A stretch of 64,000 nt of DNA, taken from Flavobacteriaceae bacterium. GTDB taxonomy: Bacteria; Bacteroidota; Bacteroidia; Flavobacteriales; Flavobacteriaceae. A program made the position numbers and the translations under genes. The notes beneath the pieces were generated by a model, which was not told the origin of the DNA, searched no databases, and saw nothing but the letters and a program-made list of their open reading frames with translations. Where the stretch lies: NCBI GenBank assembly GCA_028284005.1, contig JANQSO010000004.1, positions 124,001 through 188,000 on the forward strand, given 5' to 3'. Positions 32,790 through 41,868 of this stretch are shown here, piece after piece. Each line of letters begins with the position of its first letter. The stretch's first letter is position 1.

Positions 32790-32969
32790 AATTTTAGTTT
32801 TAAATTAAACAATATTTACTTATAAAACGAAGCTGAAATGATAAAGAGGGACAATTATACTCAAAATTTGTTTTTGGCTAAAGTTAACGAAAAAAGAGAA
32901 AGCTTAAAGTTTTGATAACCTCACAAAGGCATCAGTAGTTGAGATCTAAAAGCCTGTTTTGTAGAATAA

Positions 32970-33746
32970 TTACTTCTTATCCCTGTTCAATACCCGGTAC
33001 TCTTCATAGCATTCACTGATAGCATCCAGTATTTGCAGGTCGTTCGCAGTATTTATAAAGTCTTTTGAGTAGTTACATTTATTGAGGATCTCATCTATAT
33101 CCACACGTTCCAATTGTAATACTGCCATGAGGGTTTCCCGGTCGAACTTACTTTGTAACAGATTCCTGATCTCATCATCATTTTTCATCTTACGTAGTTT
33201 CCGCATCTGTTTGGGTCGTTTGCCAAAGACATTGTAGAGAAAATCTGCCGGATTGAAAATAGCACTTAGTACTTTATTCACAGCACCCGGTTGTTGGTTC
33301 CCTCCTTCGTAACCTGTATTGAGACCACTGATCCTGTAGCGGTAATTATCATAAATAGGGATCGTTTTTGCATCTACTTCAACATAACCTGTCAGTTGTA
33401 CCGGACGCACGACCACTTCTTCCAAAGCAATGCCCAGTTCGGTCATTTTAATCTTGATCTCTCCAAATTTCATCCAGTCATTGGTTACCCGTACTCTTAT
33501 CGATTTAAAACCGAGGTAACTAAAATAGAGTGTGTCGTTCACAACGGCACGAATCTCAAAATCTCCTTCTTTATCGGTTGTAGCTCCAACCACACTATTC
33601 AAGTTCACAATGTTTACATTTTCCAAGGGAACATCATTAGCATCATTGAGTACTTTTCCTTTGATTAGGGGAGGTTGTACAAGAGATTCTTGTGACCAGG
33701 CGGTCACCGAAACGATCAGTAGTAAAAATAAAAGTAGGTTTTTCAT
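32970..33746 (-). CDS. Exported protein with carboxypeptidase-like regulatory (CarbopepD_reg_2) domain
   Basis: The 258-residue protein has a signal peptide (MKNLLLFLLLIVSVTAWSQ) and a beta-sandwich domain (about 25-120) with IKGKVLNDANDVPLENVNI, GATTDKEGDFEI and LYFSYLGFKSIRV, as in the plug-associated N-termini of SusC proteins, but without a beta-barrel. The rest (about 150-258) is helical and charged. The family is common in Bacteroidota outer-membrane assembly; the role here is unknown. Confidence 0.82.
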   Translation of the reverse strand: MKNLLLFLLLIVSVTAWSQESLVQPPLIKGKVLNDANDVPLENVNIVNLNSVVGATTDKEGDFEIRAVVNDTLYFSYLGFKSIRVRVTNDWMKFGEIKIKMTELGIALEEVVVRPVQLTGYVEVDAKTIPIYDNYRYRISGLNTGYEGGNQQPGAVNKVLSAIFNPADFLYNVFGKRPKQMRKLRKMKNDDEIRNLLQSKFDRETLMAVLQLERVDIDEILNKCNYSKDFINTANDLQILDAISECYEEYRVLNRDKK

Positions 33747-33822
33747 AGCAGCTTATATGGTATAAAAATACATAATATAGACGTTAATTTCATGCCAAAG
33801 TTTAACCTGATCTAAAATTTAT

Positions 33823-35637
33823 TTAATTCCTACGACGACGTTTTCCTCCTGTTCCACTATTTTGTGGTCTTTCGCTTCTTCTTCGGCTTTTGCCAGCAAA
33901 TTTTGGACGGTCGTCTCCGGATCCGCTGCTACGCTTTTTGAAACCTCCCTTGTCTCTTCCTCCGCTTTTACCTTTAAAACCTCCACGACCTCTACCACGG
34001 CCCCGGTCTCTTCCTCTTCCACCTCCTCTACCTCGGCCACCTCTGTCCTTGGATATCTCTACGGAGATATTTCTTCCGTCAAGTTTAAAGTCATTGAAAA
34101 CGCCCAGTACCAGTTCCTGGTGTTTGGTATCTGTATTAAAGAACGAAAAGCTGTCTTTAACATCAACTTTATAGACATCATCTTTTCCTAATTCTAAGAG
34201 GTCCCTTAAGAAGTCTTTTAAGCTCATCCAGTCAAAATCATCCTTCCCTCCTATGTTGATAAAATAACGTACGGTATCTTTGGAATCGCTTTCCGAATAA
34301 TCCCCGCTTCCGGCGGAAGCATTCAGGTCCTTTGCTTTCTTGTAATAATTGTAGAAGCGGGTGAACTCGACCGAAAACACCTTTTTGATCAATTCTTCCT
34401 TGCTGAAATCAGTAAGTACTTCGTTTATGGTAGGCAGATACATATCGATCTCGTGATTGATCTCCGTATTCTTAATACTATTCGCTAAATGAAATAATTG
34501 TACTTCACAGATCTCCATTCCACCCGGAATGTCCTTCTTTTCAAATTTCTTCTGGATCTTCTTCTCTATCGCTCCTATCTTTCGTACTTCGCTTTTGGAA
34601 ACGATCACCATGGAAACTCCGCTCTTTCCTGCACGTCCCGTTCGGCCACTGCGGTGTGTATAGGTTTCAATTTCATCAGGTAACTGGTAATTGATAACGT
34701 GTGTAATATCGTCCACATCGATCCCACGGGCAGCTACATCTGTTGCTACCAACATTTGTATCTGGCGGTTTCTGAAGGATTTCATTACAATATCCCGTTG
34801 GTTCTGGCTCAGGTCCCCATGTAAGGCTCCTGCGCTATAACCATCTGTAATGAGTTGTTCGGCCACTTTTTGAGTATCTCTTTTTGTGCGGCAAAATACT
34901 ACCGAAAAGATATCCGGATTTGCATCTGCCAATCGTTTTAACGCCAAATAGCGGTCACGGGCATTCACCAGGTAAAATTCATGAGACACACTTTCTGTAC
35001 TCACATTTTTAGAACCTACAGTGATCTCAATAGGCTTGTGCATAAATTTTTTGGCGATCGAAGCTACTTCTTTTGGCATAGTGGCACTAAACAACCACGT
35101 GCTTTTATCTTCGGGAGAATGTGAAAGTATTTCAGTGATATCTTCATAGAAACCCATATTAAGCATCTCATCGGCCTCATCAAGGACACAGTATTCTATT
35201 TTAGAGATATCGATCATTCTACGACCGATCATATCTTTCATTCTTCCCGGGGTGGCAACAATGATCTGCGCTCCTTTTTTGATCTGTTTTGCCTGGTCCG
35301 TAATGCTTGCACCACCATATATGGCAACTACATTCAAGCCCTTCACATATTTTCCGTAATTTACCAATTCATTTGTGATCTGCATGCACAGTTCACGTGT
35401 GGGAGACAGGATCAAACCCTGCGTGGTACGGCTTTCCGGATTGATCTTTTGTAACATCGGGAATCCGAATGCAGCGGTTTTTCCGGTACCGGTTTGTGCC
35501 AGGGAAACAATATCGGTTTCTTCCTCTAAAAGGATCGGTATTGCTTTTTCCTGTACTTCCGAAGGGCTTTCAAAACCCATATCGGTAATGGCCTGAAGTA
35601 AATTCTCGTCTAGGCCTAACGATTTAAATGTAGACAT
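33823..35637 (-). CDS. DEAD-box RNA helicase with DbpA-type domain and RGG tail
   Basis: ATG 35637 (MSTFKSLGLDENLLQAITDM) starts the Q-motif region, giving 604 residues. Motifs are SLAQTGTGKTAA (I), SPTRELCMQI (Ia), LDEADEML (II), FSATMP (III), and HRSGRTGRAG (VI). A DbpA RNA-binding domain lies at about 455-530 (RYFINIGGKDDFDW, SFFNTDTKHQELVLGVFND). The tail (about 535-604) has repeated RGGRGRGG and KKR patches, typical of RGG/RNA-condensing tails. It is probably involved in ribosome assembly or cold adaptation. The DNA of the tail is a low-complexity GC-rich segment. Confidence 0.94.
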   Translation of the reverse strand: MSTFKSLGLDENLLQAITDMGFESPSEVQEKAIPILLEEETDIVSLAQTGTGKTAAFGFPMLQKINPESRTTQGLILSPTRELCMQITNELVNYGKYVKGLNVVAIYGGASITDQAKQIKKGAQIIVATPGRMKDMIGRRMIDISKIEYCVLDEADEMLNMGFYEDITEILSHSPEDKSTWLFSATMPKEVASIAKKFMHKPIEITVGSKNVSTESVSHEFYLVNARDRYLALKRLADANPDIFSVVFCRTKRDTQKVAEQLITDGYSAGALHGDLSQNQRDIVMKSFRNRQIQMLVATDVAARGIDVDDITHVINYQLPDEIETYTHRSGRTGRAGKSGVSMVIVSKSEVRKIGAIEKKIQKKFEKKDIPGGMEICEVQLFHLANSIKNTEINHEIDMYLPTINEVLTDFSKEELIKKVFSVEFTRFYNYYKKAKDLNASAGSGDYSESDSKDTVRYFINIGGKDDFDWMSLKDFLRDLLELGKDDVYKVDVKDSFSFFNTDTKHQELVLGVFNDFKLDGRNISVEISKDRGGRGRGGGRGRDRGRGRGRGGFKGKSGGRDKGGFKKRSSGSGDDRPKFAGKSRRRSERPQNSGTGGKRRRRN

Positions 35638-35807
35638 ATGATTTTCTAAAAGTTTATTTGTACTTCCTGAAGCAAACACGACAAATAAACCTTATCACTT
35701 CTTGCAGTACTACCTCACCCTGAGGATTTTCCAGCGGCAAAGATACTCTTTATATTCAGTTAGCGGTTGTTTTGGGAGATTTTTATGAATTCAACGGAAA
35801 AGTGTGA

Positions 35808-36380
35808 TCATTTTGAAAGGAACCCTATCAATTTACGTATCGCCTTCCCACGGTGCCCTATCTTATTTTTTTGAAGGAGTGTCATTTCTGCAAATGTTTC
35901 TATAAACCCTTTGGGTTGAAAAACCGGATCGTATCCAAATCCTTTTTCACCTCGCAGTGTTTCAGTGATCTCGCCATCACAAATACCTGTAAACAAATTA
36001 GTGACACCGCTTAAGGTAAGGGCGATCGTAGTTTTAAAACGGGCAGTTCGGTCTTCTTTTCCTTTGAGGTTTAAAAGCAATTTATTGATATTGGCTTCCG
36101 CATTGTTTTCCGGTCCGGCATAACGCGCGCTATATACTCCGGGTTCATTGTTCAGTGCTATTACTTCCAACCCCGTATCGTCTGCAAAACAATCATACCC
36201 GTAATGCTCTTTTACATAGGTGGCTTTTAAGACGGCATTGCCTTCGATCGTATCTGCTGTTTCAGGAATATCTTCATGACAGCCAATATCCGTTAGGCTT
36301 AATAACTCCAAATGAGCCGGTAGCACAGCCTTTACCTCTTTGAGTTTATTTTGATTATGGGTCGCAAAGACTAGTTGCAT
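35808..36380 (-). CDS. rdgB: Non-canonical purine NTP pyrophosphatase (RdgB/HAM1 family)
   Basis: The 190-residue enzyme starts [21 protein letters not shown] and has [25 protein letters not shown] and the C-terminal [12 protein letters not shown] and [10 protein letters not shown]. These are the RdgB active-site blocks. It hydrolyses ITP, dITP and XTP to prevent their incorporation. Length is normal. It is followed 14 nt away by a convergently unrelated VOC gene transcribed in the same direction. Confidence 0.95.
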   Translation of the reverse strand: MQLVFATHNQNKLKEVKAVLPAHLELLSLTDIGCHEDIPETADTIEGNAVLKATYVKEHYGYDCFADDTGLEVIALNNEPGVYSARYAGPENNAEANINKLLLNLKGKEDRTARFKTTIALTLSGVTNLFTGICDGEITETLRGEKGFGYDPVFQPKGFIETFAEMTLLQKNKIGHRGKAIRKLIGFLSK

Positions 36381-36394
36381 ACTTGCTTAAATTC

Positions 36395-36769
36395 TTACTT
36401 CATAGAATACAACGCAATCTTATTCCCTTCGGTATCTTTTAGTACAGCCATGTAGCCGTGCTCGGGTGATATCATTGTTTTTTCCTGTAGAATACTTCCT
36501 CCGGCATTAGTTACTCTGTCCAATTCGGCTTGTACATTTTCAGAACTAAAGTATACCAATGTTCCTTCTTCGCTAGGTATATAGCTTTCCTGTTGTACCA
36601 ATGACCCTGATGCTCCCGATGCTCCTTCCTCATTGGGAAACCAGCCCATTAGTATGCCTTGAAAATCCTGCACCGTAACTTCTATGGCGAATACTTCTTC
36701 GTAAAACTTTTTGGCCCGGTTCATGTCATTCACAGGAATCTCGAACCAGGCCACCATATTTTGTTTCAT
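36395..36769 (-). CDS. VOC-family (glyoxalase/bleomycin-resistance-like) protein
   Basis: The 124-residue single VOC domain has MVAWFEIPVNDMNRAKKFYEEVF at the start, FSSENVQAELDRVTNAGGSI in the middle and GYMAVLKDTEGNKIALYS at the end. It resembles the 'VOC family / extradiol' proteins of unknown substrate. It forms a likely operon with the SRPBCC gene upstream (12-nt gap). Confidence 0.88.
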   Translation of the reverse strand: MKQNMVAWFEIPVNDMNRAKKFYEEVFAIEVTVQDFQGILMGWFPNEEGASGASGSLVQQESYIPSEEGTLVYFSSENVQAELDRVTNAGGSILQEKTMISPEHGYMAVLKDTEGNKIALYSMK

Positions 36770-36781
36770 ACTATTCAGATG

Positions 36782-37309
36782 TTAATTAGTTTCCAGTACT
36801 TTTTTTAACGCGTCCAGTCCTTCTTCAAAATCTTTTCCTACTGCTTTATCCATATTGAAGAACATCATCATTACATTCATTGGAACTTTATGAGTACCAT
36901 AAAACCCCCAAACGACCTTAGTACCACCTCCATCTTCGTGGGTTTCCATATACGCACTACTTTCACTTTTCCATGGCTTTAAAAATCGTAAAGCAGAATC
37001 TATTCTTTTATTCGCCTCCATACCCATGATCTCTTGTTCGCCATGGCCTACTTGCTTATGGTCGCTTTCCCAACGTGAAACAAATCCTATGGTTCCGTCA
37101 TCTCCTGTAAAGGTTTGTTTCATATCCGGGTCTCTTTGTTTCCAGGGTGACCAATGATCCTGGTTCTTAATATACGAGAGGTATTGATATACTTCCGGTA
37201 CGGGTTTGTTTATAGTAATGCTTCTATGTACGTTATACTTCTTTGGTGCCGCAAGTACCAAAATAATTAAAAGGGCCAAAATTGCTAAAAGGATATAAAG
37301 AAATATCAT
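36782..37309 (-). CDS. SRPBCC-family protein with N-terminal membrane anchor
   Basis: The 175-residue protein has one membrane helix (MIFLYILLAILALLIILVLAAP) and then an SRPBCC/polyketide-cyclase fold, with VHRSITINKPVPEVYQYLSYIKNQDHWSPW. Such anchored START-like proteins are common in Bacteroidota; the ligand is unknown. Likely co-transcribed with the VOC gene. Confidence 0.85.
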   Translation of the reverse strand: MIFLYILLAILALLIILVLAAPKKYNVHRSITINKPVPEVYQYLSYIKNQDHWSPWKQRDPDMKQTFTGDDGTIGFVSRWESDHKQVGHGEQEIMGMEANKRIDSALRFLKPWKSESSAYMETHEDGGGTKVVWGFYGTHKVPMNVMMMFFNMDKAVGKDFEEGLDALKKVLETN

Positions 37310-37339
37310 AATTGTAAGGTTTAAATTAGATTTATAAAT

Positions 37340-37999
37340 CTACAAATTTTTCTCTTTGTAATAACGTTCGATGATCTTTGCCGAGCTTTTAATGGTCTTT
37401 TGAGTCCAGATCATTTCTATTTCCAGTTTTTCGGCTTCGGAAAGCTGCCAATTTACTTTGGTCTCTTTCAACTTGGTGACCACATGCTGAAGAATGATCG
37501 CAGCGGAGACCGAAATATTCAAACTTTCGGTAAAACCATACATTGGAATCTTTAAAAAGGCGTCTGCTTGTTGCATGACCACATCACTCAATCCGTCATT
37601 TTCTTTTCCGAAGAAAAAAGCGCTCTTTTTTGTAACATCAAAGTCCTGTAATAAAGAAGAATCATTATGTGGCGTTGTTGCAATGACCTGATAGCCTTTC
37701 TTTTTCATCTCAGAAATACAGTCTTTAATAGTATCATAACGATATAAATTGACCCATTTTTGAGCCCCCATGGCTATTTCTTTGTCTATTCTTTTACTTT
37801 CCAGCTCTTCCACAACATGCAGGTCCTGTATACCAAAAATATCACAGGTACGCATTACGGCACTTGTATTATGTAGCTGGTAGACATCTTCGGTCACGAC
37901 AGTAAAATGTCGTGTTCGCTGAGCTAATACTTTTTTGAAAAAGTCCTTACGACGCTCGGTAAGTAATGTTTGTAAATATTCAAAAAGTTGTAAATCCAA
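37340..37999 (-). CDS. TrmH-family (SPOUT) RNA 2'-O-methyltransferase
   Basis: The 219-residue protein starts at TTG 37999 (MDLQLFEYLQTLLTERRKDFFKKVLAQRTRHFTVV), chosen because no ATG precedes the conserved N-terminus. TSAVMRTCDIFGIQDLHVVEE, SAFFFGKENDGLSD and YGFTESLNISVSAAIIL are the SpoU/TrmH motifs 1, 2 and 3. It most likely makes Gm18 in tRNA, but the N-terminal extension that separates TrmH from other SPOUT rRNA methyltransferases cannot be judged by eye. The divergent sirtuin gene starts 44 nt away. Confidence 0.88.
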   Translation of the reverse strand: MDLQLFEYLQTLLTERRKDFFKKVLAQRTRHFTVVTEDVYQLHNTSAVMRTCDIFGIQDLHVVEELESKRIDKEIAMGAQKWVNLYRYDTIKDCISEMKKKGYQVIATTPHNDSSLLQDFDVTKKSAFFFGKENDGLSDVVMQQADAFLKIPMYGFTESLNISVSAAIILQHVVTKLKETKVNWQLSEAEKLEIEMIWTQKTIKSSAKIIERYYKEKNL

Positions 38000-38042
38000 T
38001 GGAAATAAGTAATTTTAAAACGAAGATAAAAAATTACTCATA

Positions 38043-38720
38043 ATGAAGATCGCAGTTCTTACCGGAGCAGGAATGAGTGCCGAAAGCGGACTTAAAACCT
38101 TTCGTGACAGCAATGGTTTGTGGGAAGGGCATGATGTAATGAAAGTGGCTTCTCCTCAAGGGTTTGCAAATGATCCCGGGTTGGTACTGGATTTTTACAA
38201 CCAACGCCGAAGGCAATTACTGCAGGTAGAACCCAATGTGGCACATATTGCTTTGTCCGAGCTTGAAAAGGATCATGAGGTTGTTATTATTACCCAAAAT
38301 GTGGACGACCTGCATGAACGTGCCGGAAGCAACCATGTGGTCCATCTGCATGGAGAGTTATTAAAGGTACGCAGTACGTTTGACGAAAGCCTGGTTATGG
38401 ACTGGAGAAATGACCTCAATATAGGAGACCTTTGTGAGTACAAACATCAATTGCGTCCACATATAGTTTGGTTTGGAGAAGCGGTTCCCATGATGGATAC
38501 GGCCATTCAATTGATTTCAGAAATCGATGTTGTTATGATCGTAGGTACATCAATGCAGGTCTATCCTGCAGCCGGTTTGATACAATATGCTCCGCTGCAT
38601 GCTCCTGTTTATTTCGTGGACCCCAATCCATCAATATCTTCTTCGGAAAGGATCACTGTCTTTGCCGAAAAAGCAACCACAGGTGTTCTAAAAGCAATTA
38701 CTGCCTTAAAGACTATTTGA
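38043..38720 (+). CDS. NAD-dependent protein deacylase, class III sirtuin (SIRT5-like)
   Basis: The 225-residue protein begins MKIAVLTGAGMSAESGLKTFRDSNGLW, and has TQNVDDLHERAG and catalytic H103 in HLHGELLKV. Y52 and R55 (FYNQRRRQ) match the SIRT5 Tyr-x2-Arg that favours succinyl-, malonyl- and glutaryl-lysine. The two zinc CxxC pairs of most sirtuins are missing; only one Cys is found in the region between KVRST and PHIVWFGEAVP. It is followed 1 nt later by an unrecognised gene and then purB. Confidence 0.88.
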   Translation: MKIAVLTGAGMSAESGLKTFRDSNGLWEGHDVMKVASPQGFANDPGLVLDFYNQRRRQLLQVEPNVAHIALSELEKDHEVVIITQNVDDLHERAGSNHVVHLHGELLKVRSTFDESLVMDWRNDLNIGDLCEYKHQLRPHIVWFGEAVPMMDTAIQLISEIDVVMIVGTSMQVYPAAGLIQYAPLHAPVYFVDPNPSISSSERITVFAEKATTGVLKAITALKTI

Positions 38721-38721
38721 T

Positions 38722-39282
38722 ATGGAATCAGTGCTATTTCAGAAAATAAACTATGACAAAGCCTATCGGGAGAATAGATACGGAGCTGCAGTATGGATAC
38801 TGGAACATCCGGAAAGCATTCCGGAATTATTGAAGTATTGCTTTAAGAACGATGAAGATATTTCTTATAAAGCCAATTGGTCTTTGGAATTTGTATGCCT
38901 GGAAAATTTGGAATTACTCTATCCTCATTTCGATTTTTTCTTCAAAAACTTGCCTGATGCATATAAACATCAATCTGTAAGGCCTTTATCACATATCTGC
39001 GAAATGATCTGTATTCGTTATTACAAGAAAAAGGATCCACTATTACTTAAGATATTAAATGCTACTCATAAGGAGGTTATGATCGAATGTTCTTTTGACT
39101 GGCTCATTACAGATCAAAAAATTGCCTGTCAGGCCCGCGCCATGCTTTGTTTGTATTATTTAGGGACAGAATTTGATTGGATCCATGAGGAGTTGGCCCA
39201 GATATTAGAACGAAATATCCCTTCCGGAAGTGCCGGTTACAAATCCAGAGGTAAAAAGATCCTGAGTAAAATAAAAGGGTAA
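38722..39282 (+). CDS. Conserved flavobacterial protein of unknown function beside purB
   Basis: The 186-residue soluble protein is rich in aromatic residues and cysteines and appears all-helical (AAVWILEHPESIPELLKYCF, KHQSVRPLSHICEMICIRYY, QARAMLCLYYLGTEFDWIHEELAQILERN in pieces). It may be HEAT-like. Database entries often label such proteins 'adenylosuccinate lyase' because of the neighbouring gene; the sequence has none of the enzyme's motifs, so I do not accept that. It starts 1 nt after the sirtuin stop. Confidence 0.7.
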   Translation: MESVLFQKINYDKAYRENRYGAAVWILEHPESIPELLKYCFKNDEDISYKANWSLEFVCLENLELLYPHFDFFFKNLPDAYKHQSVRPLSHICEMICIRYYKKKDPLLLKILNATHKEVMIECSFDWLITDQKIACQARAMLCLYYLGTEFDWIHEELAQILERNIPSGSAGYKSRGKKILSKIKG

Positions 39283-39349
39283 ATCTTCGAATACTATACT
39301 TTATTCTTCTTGCGATAAATAGTATCTTTGCACTTTCAAAATTTCTAGT

Positions 39350-40693
39350 ATGGCAACCAACGCATTACAGGCAATTTCACCTATAGACGGCAGATATGCA
39401 TCTAAAACTGCATCGCTAATTCCTTTCTTTTCCGAAGAGGCCCTCATACGGTATCGTGTTCAGGTAGAGATAGAATATTTTATTGCTTTGACAGAGCTCC
39501 CGTTGCCCCAGTTAGTAGATTTTGATAAGAATCTATTTGCAGCACTAAGGAATTTGTATTTGGAGTTTTCTGTACAAGACGCACTTCATATAAAGGAGAT
39601 TGAAAAAGTAACCAATCACGATGTAAAAGCAGTCGAGTACTTTATCAAAGAAAAGTTTGATGCGCTGGGCCTTCAACAATACAAAGAGTTCATACATTTT
39701 GGCCTCACATCTCAGGACATTAATAATACAGCCATTCCCCTTTCACTCAAAGACGCTATCAATGAAGTATATGTACCGCAACTATTTGCAGTAAAGGACA
39801 AATTGAAAGAATTGGCCACCGAGTGGGCAGATGTACCTATGTTAGCCCGAACCCACGGACAACCGGCTTCCCCAACTCGCCTGGGAAAAGAAATAGAGGT
39901 TTTTGTTGTGCGGCTGGAAGAGCAATTTGACCTGTTAAATGATATTAAAAGTGCTGCCAAGTTTGGAGGTGCAAGTGGAAATTTCAATGCGCATAAGGTT
40001 GCATACCCCACTGTAGACTGGAAAGCATTTGGGACAAGGTTCGTACAAGAAAAATTAGGGCTGCACCATTCTTTCCCTACTACACAGATCGAGCATTATG
40101 ACCATATGGCTGCTCTATTTGATAGCTTAAAACGTATCAATACAATTTTGATCGATCTTGATCGTGATATCTGGACGTATGTTTCCATGGATTATTTTAA
40201 ACAGAAGATCAAAAAAGGAGAAATAGGTTCTTCTGCAATGCCACATAAAGTGAATCCCATAGATTTTGAAAACAGTGAAGGAAACCTGGGAATTGCCAAT
40301 GCACTATTCGAGCATCTGTCTGCAAAACTTCCTATAAGCCGTTTGCAGCGTGACCTAACAGATAGCACTGTGCTACGGAACATTGGAGTCCCTATAGGGC
40401 ATACATTCATCGCATTTCAATCTACACTTAAAGGATTGAATAAATTATTACTGAATGAATCCAAATTCGCCGAAGACCTTGAAAATAACTGGGCGGTAGT
40501 TGCTGAAGCCATACAAACCATCTTGCGTAGAGAAGCATATCCAAACGCCTATGAGGCTCTTAAAGGGTTAACCCGAACGAATGCAGCCATTACGCAAAAA
40601 TCTATTGCAGATTTCATTGAGACCCTGGACGTTTCGGAAGTAATAAAAGATGAAATGCGGCAGATAACCCCTTCAAACTATACAGGAATATAG
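39350..40693 (+). CDS. purB: Adenylosuccinate lyase
   Basis: The 447-residue enzyme starts MATNALQAISPIDGRYASKT and has the fumarase/aspartase-superfamily signature GSSAMPHKVNPIDFENSEGN. Also seen are HFGLTSQDINNTAIPL and ARTHGQPASPTRLGKE. It performs the eighth step of IMP synthesis and converts adenylosuccinate to AMP. The length and the GSSAMPHKVNPID signature fit the E. coli-type PurB. A TATCTTTG box lies at 39323-39330. A terminator follows at 40715-40742. Confidence 0.97.
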   Translation: MATNALQAISPIDGRYASKTASLIPFFSEEALIRYRVQVEIEYFIALTELPLPQLVDFDKNLFAALRNLYLEFSVQDALHIKEIEKVTNHDVKAVEYFIKEKFDALGLQQYKEFIHFGLTSQDINNTAIPLSLKDAINEVYVPQLFAVKDKLKELATEWADVPMLARTHGQPASPTRLGKEIEVFVVRLEEQFDLLNDIKSAAKFGGASGNFNAHKVAYPTVDWKAFGTRFVQEKLGLHHSFPTTQIEHYDHMAALFDSLKRINTILIDLDRDIWTYVSMDYFKQKIKKGEIGSSAMPHKVNPIDFENSEGNLGIANALFEHLSAKLPISRLQRDLTDSTVLRNIGVPIGHTFIAFQSTLKGLNKLLLNESKFAEDLENNWAVVAEAIQTILRREAYPNAYEALKGLTRTNAAITQKSIADFIETLDVSEVIKDEMRQITPSNYTGI

Positions 40694-40714
40694 CTATTGA
40701 TATTTCCGGAAAAC

Positions 40715-40742
40715 AAAAAGACTCCATTTTGGAGTCTTTTTT
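40715..40742 (+). terminator. Terminator of purB
   Basis: AAAAAGACTCC (40715-40725) pairs with GGAGTCTTTTT (40731-40741) around ATTTT, with a T-run. It may also serve the convergent DUF4252 gene. Confidence 0.9.
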
Positions 40743-40767
40743 GTTTTTAAAGATCATTAATTAAAAA

Positions 40768-41316
40768 CTACTGGCCCAGATCAAAGAGGTCGCCTATGCT
40801 CTTCAGCTTAGAAGCGTCAATATCGCCCCGGTCAATGGAATTCATTAGCTTGAGTATCTCATCCGGACGCATATTATCTCCCAATAAACGAAATACTGCA
40901 AAACCTCTTTCACTATCACTGGCAAATACGATCAACTCATCAATAGCATCTTCTTCACCTAAATACTTTAAGGTAGCTCCTTTGGTATTGGAGCCCATTT
41001 TCATGAGTGTTTTATATTTTTCTTGTCCAATGATCTCCTTCACTTTTATCTTTTCAGCTTCATATTCTGCTGTATTGCCTTCTTTTATTGGATAGGCTAC
41101 CACATTTATTTTCTTCACTGTGTTTAGGACATCCATTTCTTCTTTTGAAAAGTTTGCACTTTCACTTTGCAATAAGCTTGTTGCAAGGTCAACTTTTACA
41201 AAATTGTTATCGTCCTGCTTATCCACTAAATACCGTTGCAATGATTGCTCATTACTACACCCGTATAAAGCAAGGGCGGCAATAGCTAAGGCTGTAATAT
41301 ATTTTAAGAGTACCAT
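40768..41316 (-). CDS. DUF4252 lipoprotein
   Basis: The 182-residue protein has a lipoprotein signal (MVLLKYITALAIAALALYGCSN, Cys20) and a DUF4252 body, with KVDLATSLLQ, KKINVVAYPI, LMKMGSNTKGATLKYLGEEDAIDELIVFASDSERGFAVFRLLGDNM in pieces. It is the last gene of the sigma-factor operon. The family is of unknown function, outside the cytoplasm. Confidence 0.85.
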   Translation of the reverse strand: MVLLKYITALAIAALALYGCSNEQSLQRYLVDKQDDNNFVKVDLATSLLQSESANFSKEEMDVLNTVKKINVVAYPIKEGNTAEYEAEKIKVKEIIGQEKYKTLMKMGSNTKGATLKYLGEEDAIDELIVFASDSERGFAVFRLLGDNMRPDEILKLMNSIDRGDIDASKLKSIGDLFDLGQ

Positions 41317-41318
41317 AG

Positions 41319-41852
41319 TTATGATTTTTTCTTTTCAATATTCTTTAATTGCTCACTACCGGGCACCTTAAGGTCGTGCGTAAGCTTAGAGATCTTCTTT
41401 AGGTCAATGTTTCCGGTGATGCTCATAATTACGGTCATTTTCTTACCATCCACATCTCCTTTAAGATGCATTAATAGTTCACTCACAAAGTTTTCATTTT
41501 TCCCTTCTTTAGAGTAAAACTTTATGTTCTTACCATCGTCCTTAACTCGCATTAATTCGCTTAGGCCCTTGGATTTTCCAACATAATTCGTCACGGCACT
41601 ATTCATTCGCTGGGCAACCTCAGGGTTTTCCGTAGTATACACCTTAATATTATCAAGATTGTTTACCAGTTCCATATATTCCTGAGCTTCCGGGTCGTCC
41701 GACTCCAAATCTATTTTGCTCAATAATTTGAACATATTTTTGGTAACTATCACCGAGCTTACATCTTTTTCGTCTTCAAAAGAGTCAAAGGTTTGAGCAG
41801 ATATAACCATTGGCGCGAATATGATTGCTAATAAAATTGCTAACTTTTTCAT
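41319..41852 (-). CDS. DUF4252 exported protein
   Basis: The 177-residue protein has a signal peptide (MKKLAILLAIIFAPMVISAQ) and a DUF4252 body with NMFKLLSKIDLESDDPEAQEYMELVNNLDNIKVYT, in pieces SKIDLESDDPEA and NNLDNIKVYT. It is a paralogue of the following gene, 2 nt away. The pair lies in the operon of an ECF sigma factor and a putative anti-sigma factor, as is usual in flavobacteria. Confidence 0.87.
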   Translation of the reverse strand: MKKLAILLAIIFAPMVISAQTFDSFEDEKDVSSVIVTKNMFKLLSKIDLESDDPEAQEYMELVNNLDNIKVYTTENPEVAQRMNSAVTNYVGKSKGLSELMRVKDDGKNIKFYSKEGKNENFVSELLMHLKGDVDGKKMTVIMSITGNIDLKKISKLTHDLKVPGSEQLKNIEKKKS

Positions 41853-41868
41853 GTGTCTGTGTTTAAGA

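Noticed and set aside
33819-34174. Long Pro/Leu- and Ser-rich plus-strand frames opposite the DEAD helicase tail
   Set aside because: They mirror the RGG-rich tail in the antisense frames; low-complexity GC-rich coding DNA gives open frames on both strands.
38722-39282. Annotation as adenylosuccinate lyase
   Set aside because: The sequence has no lyase motif; the real purB is the next gene, with GSSAMPHKVNP.
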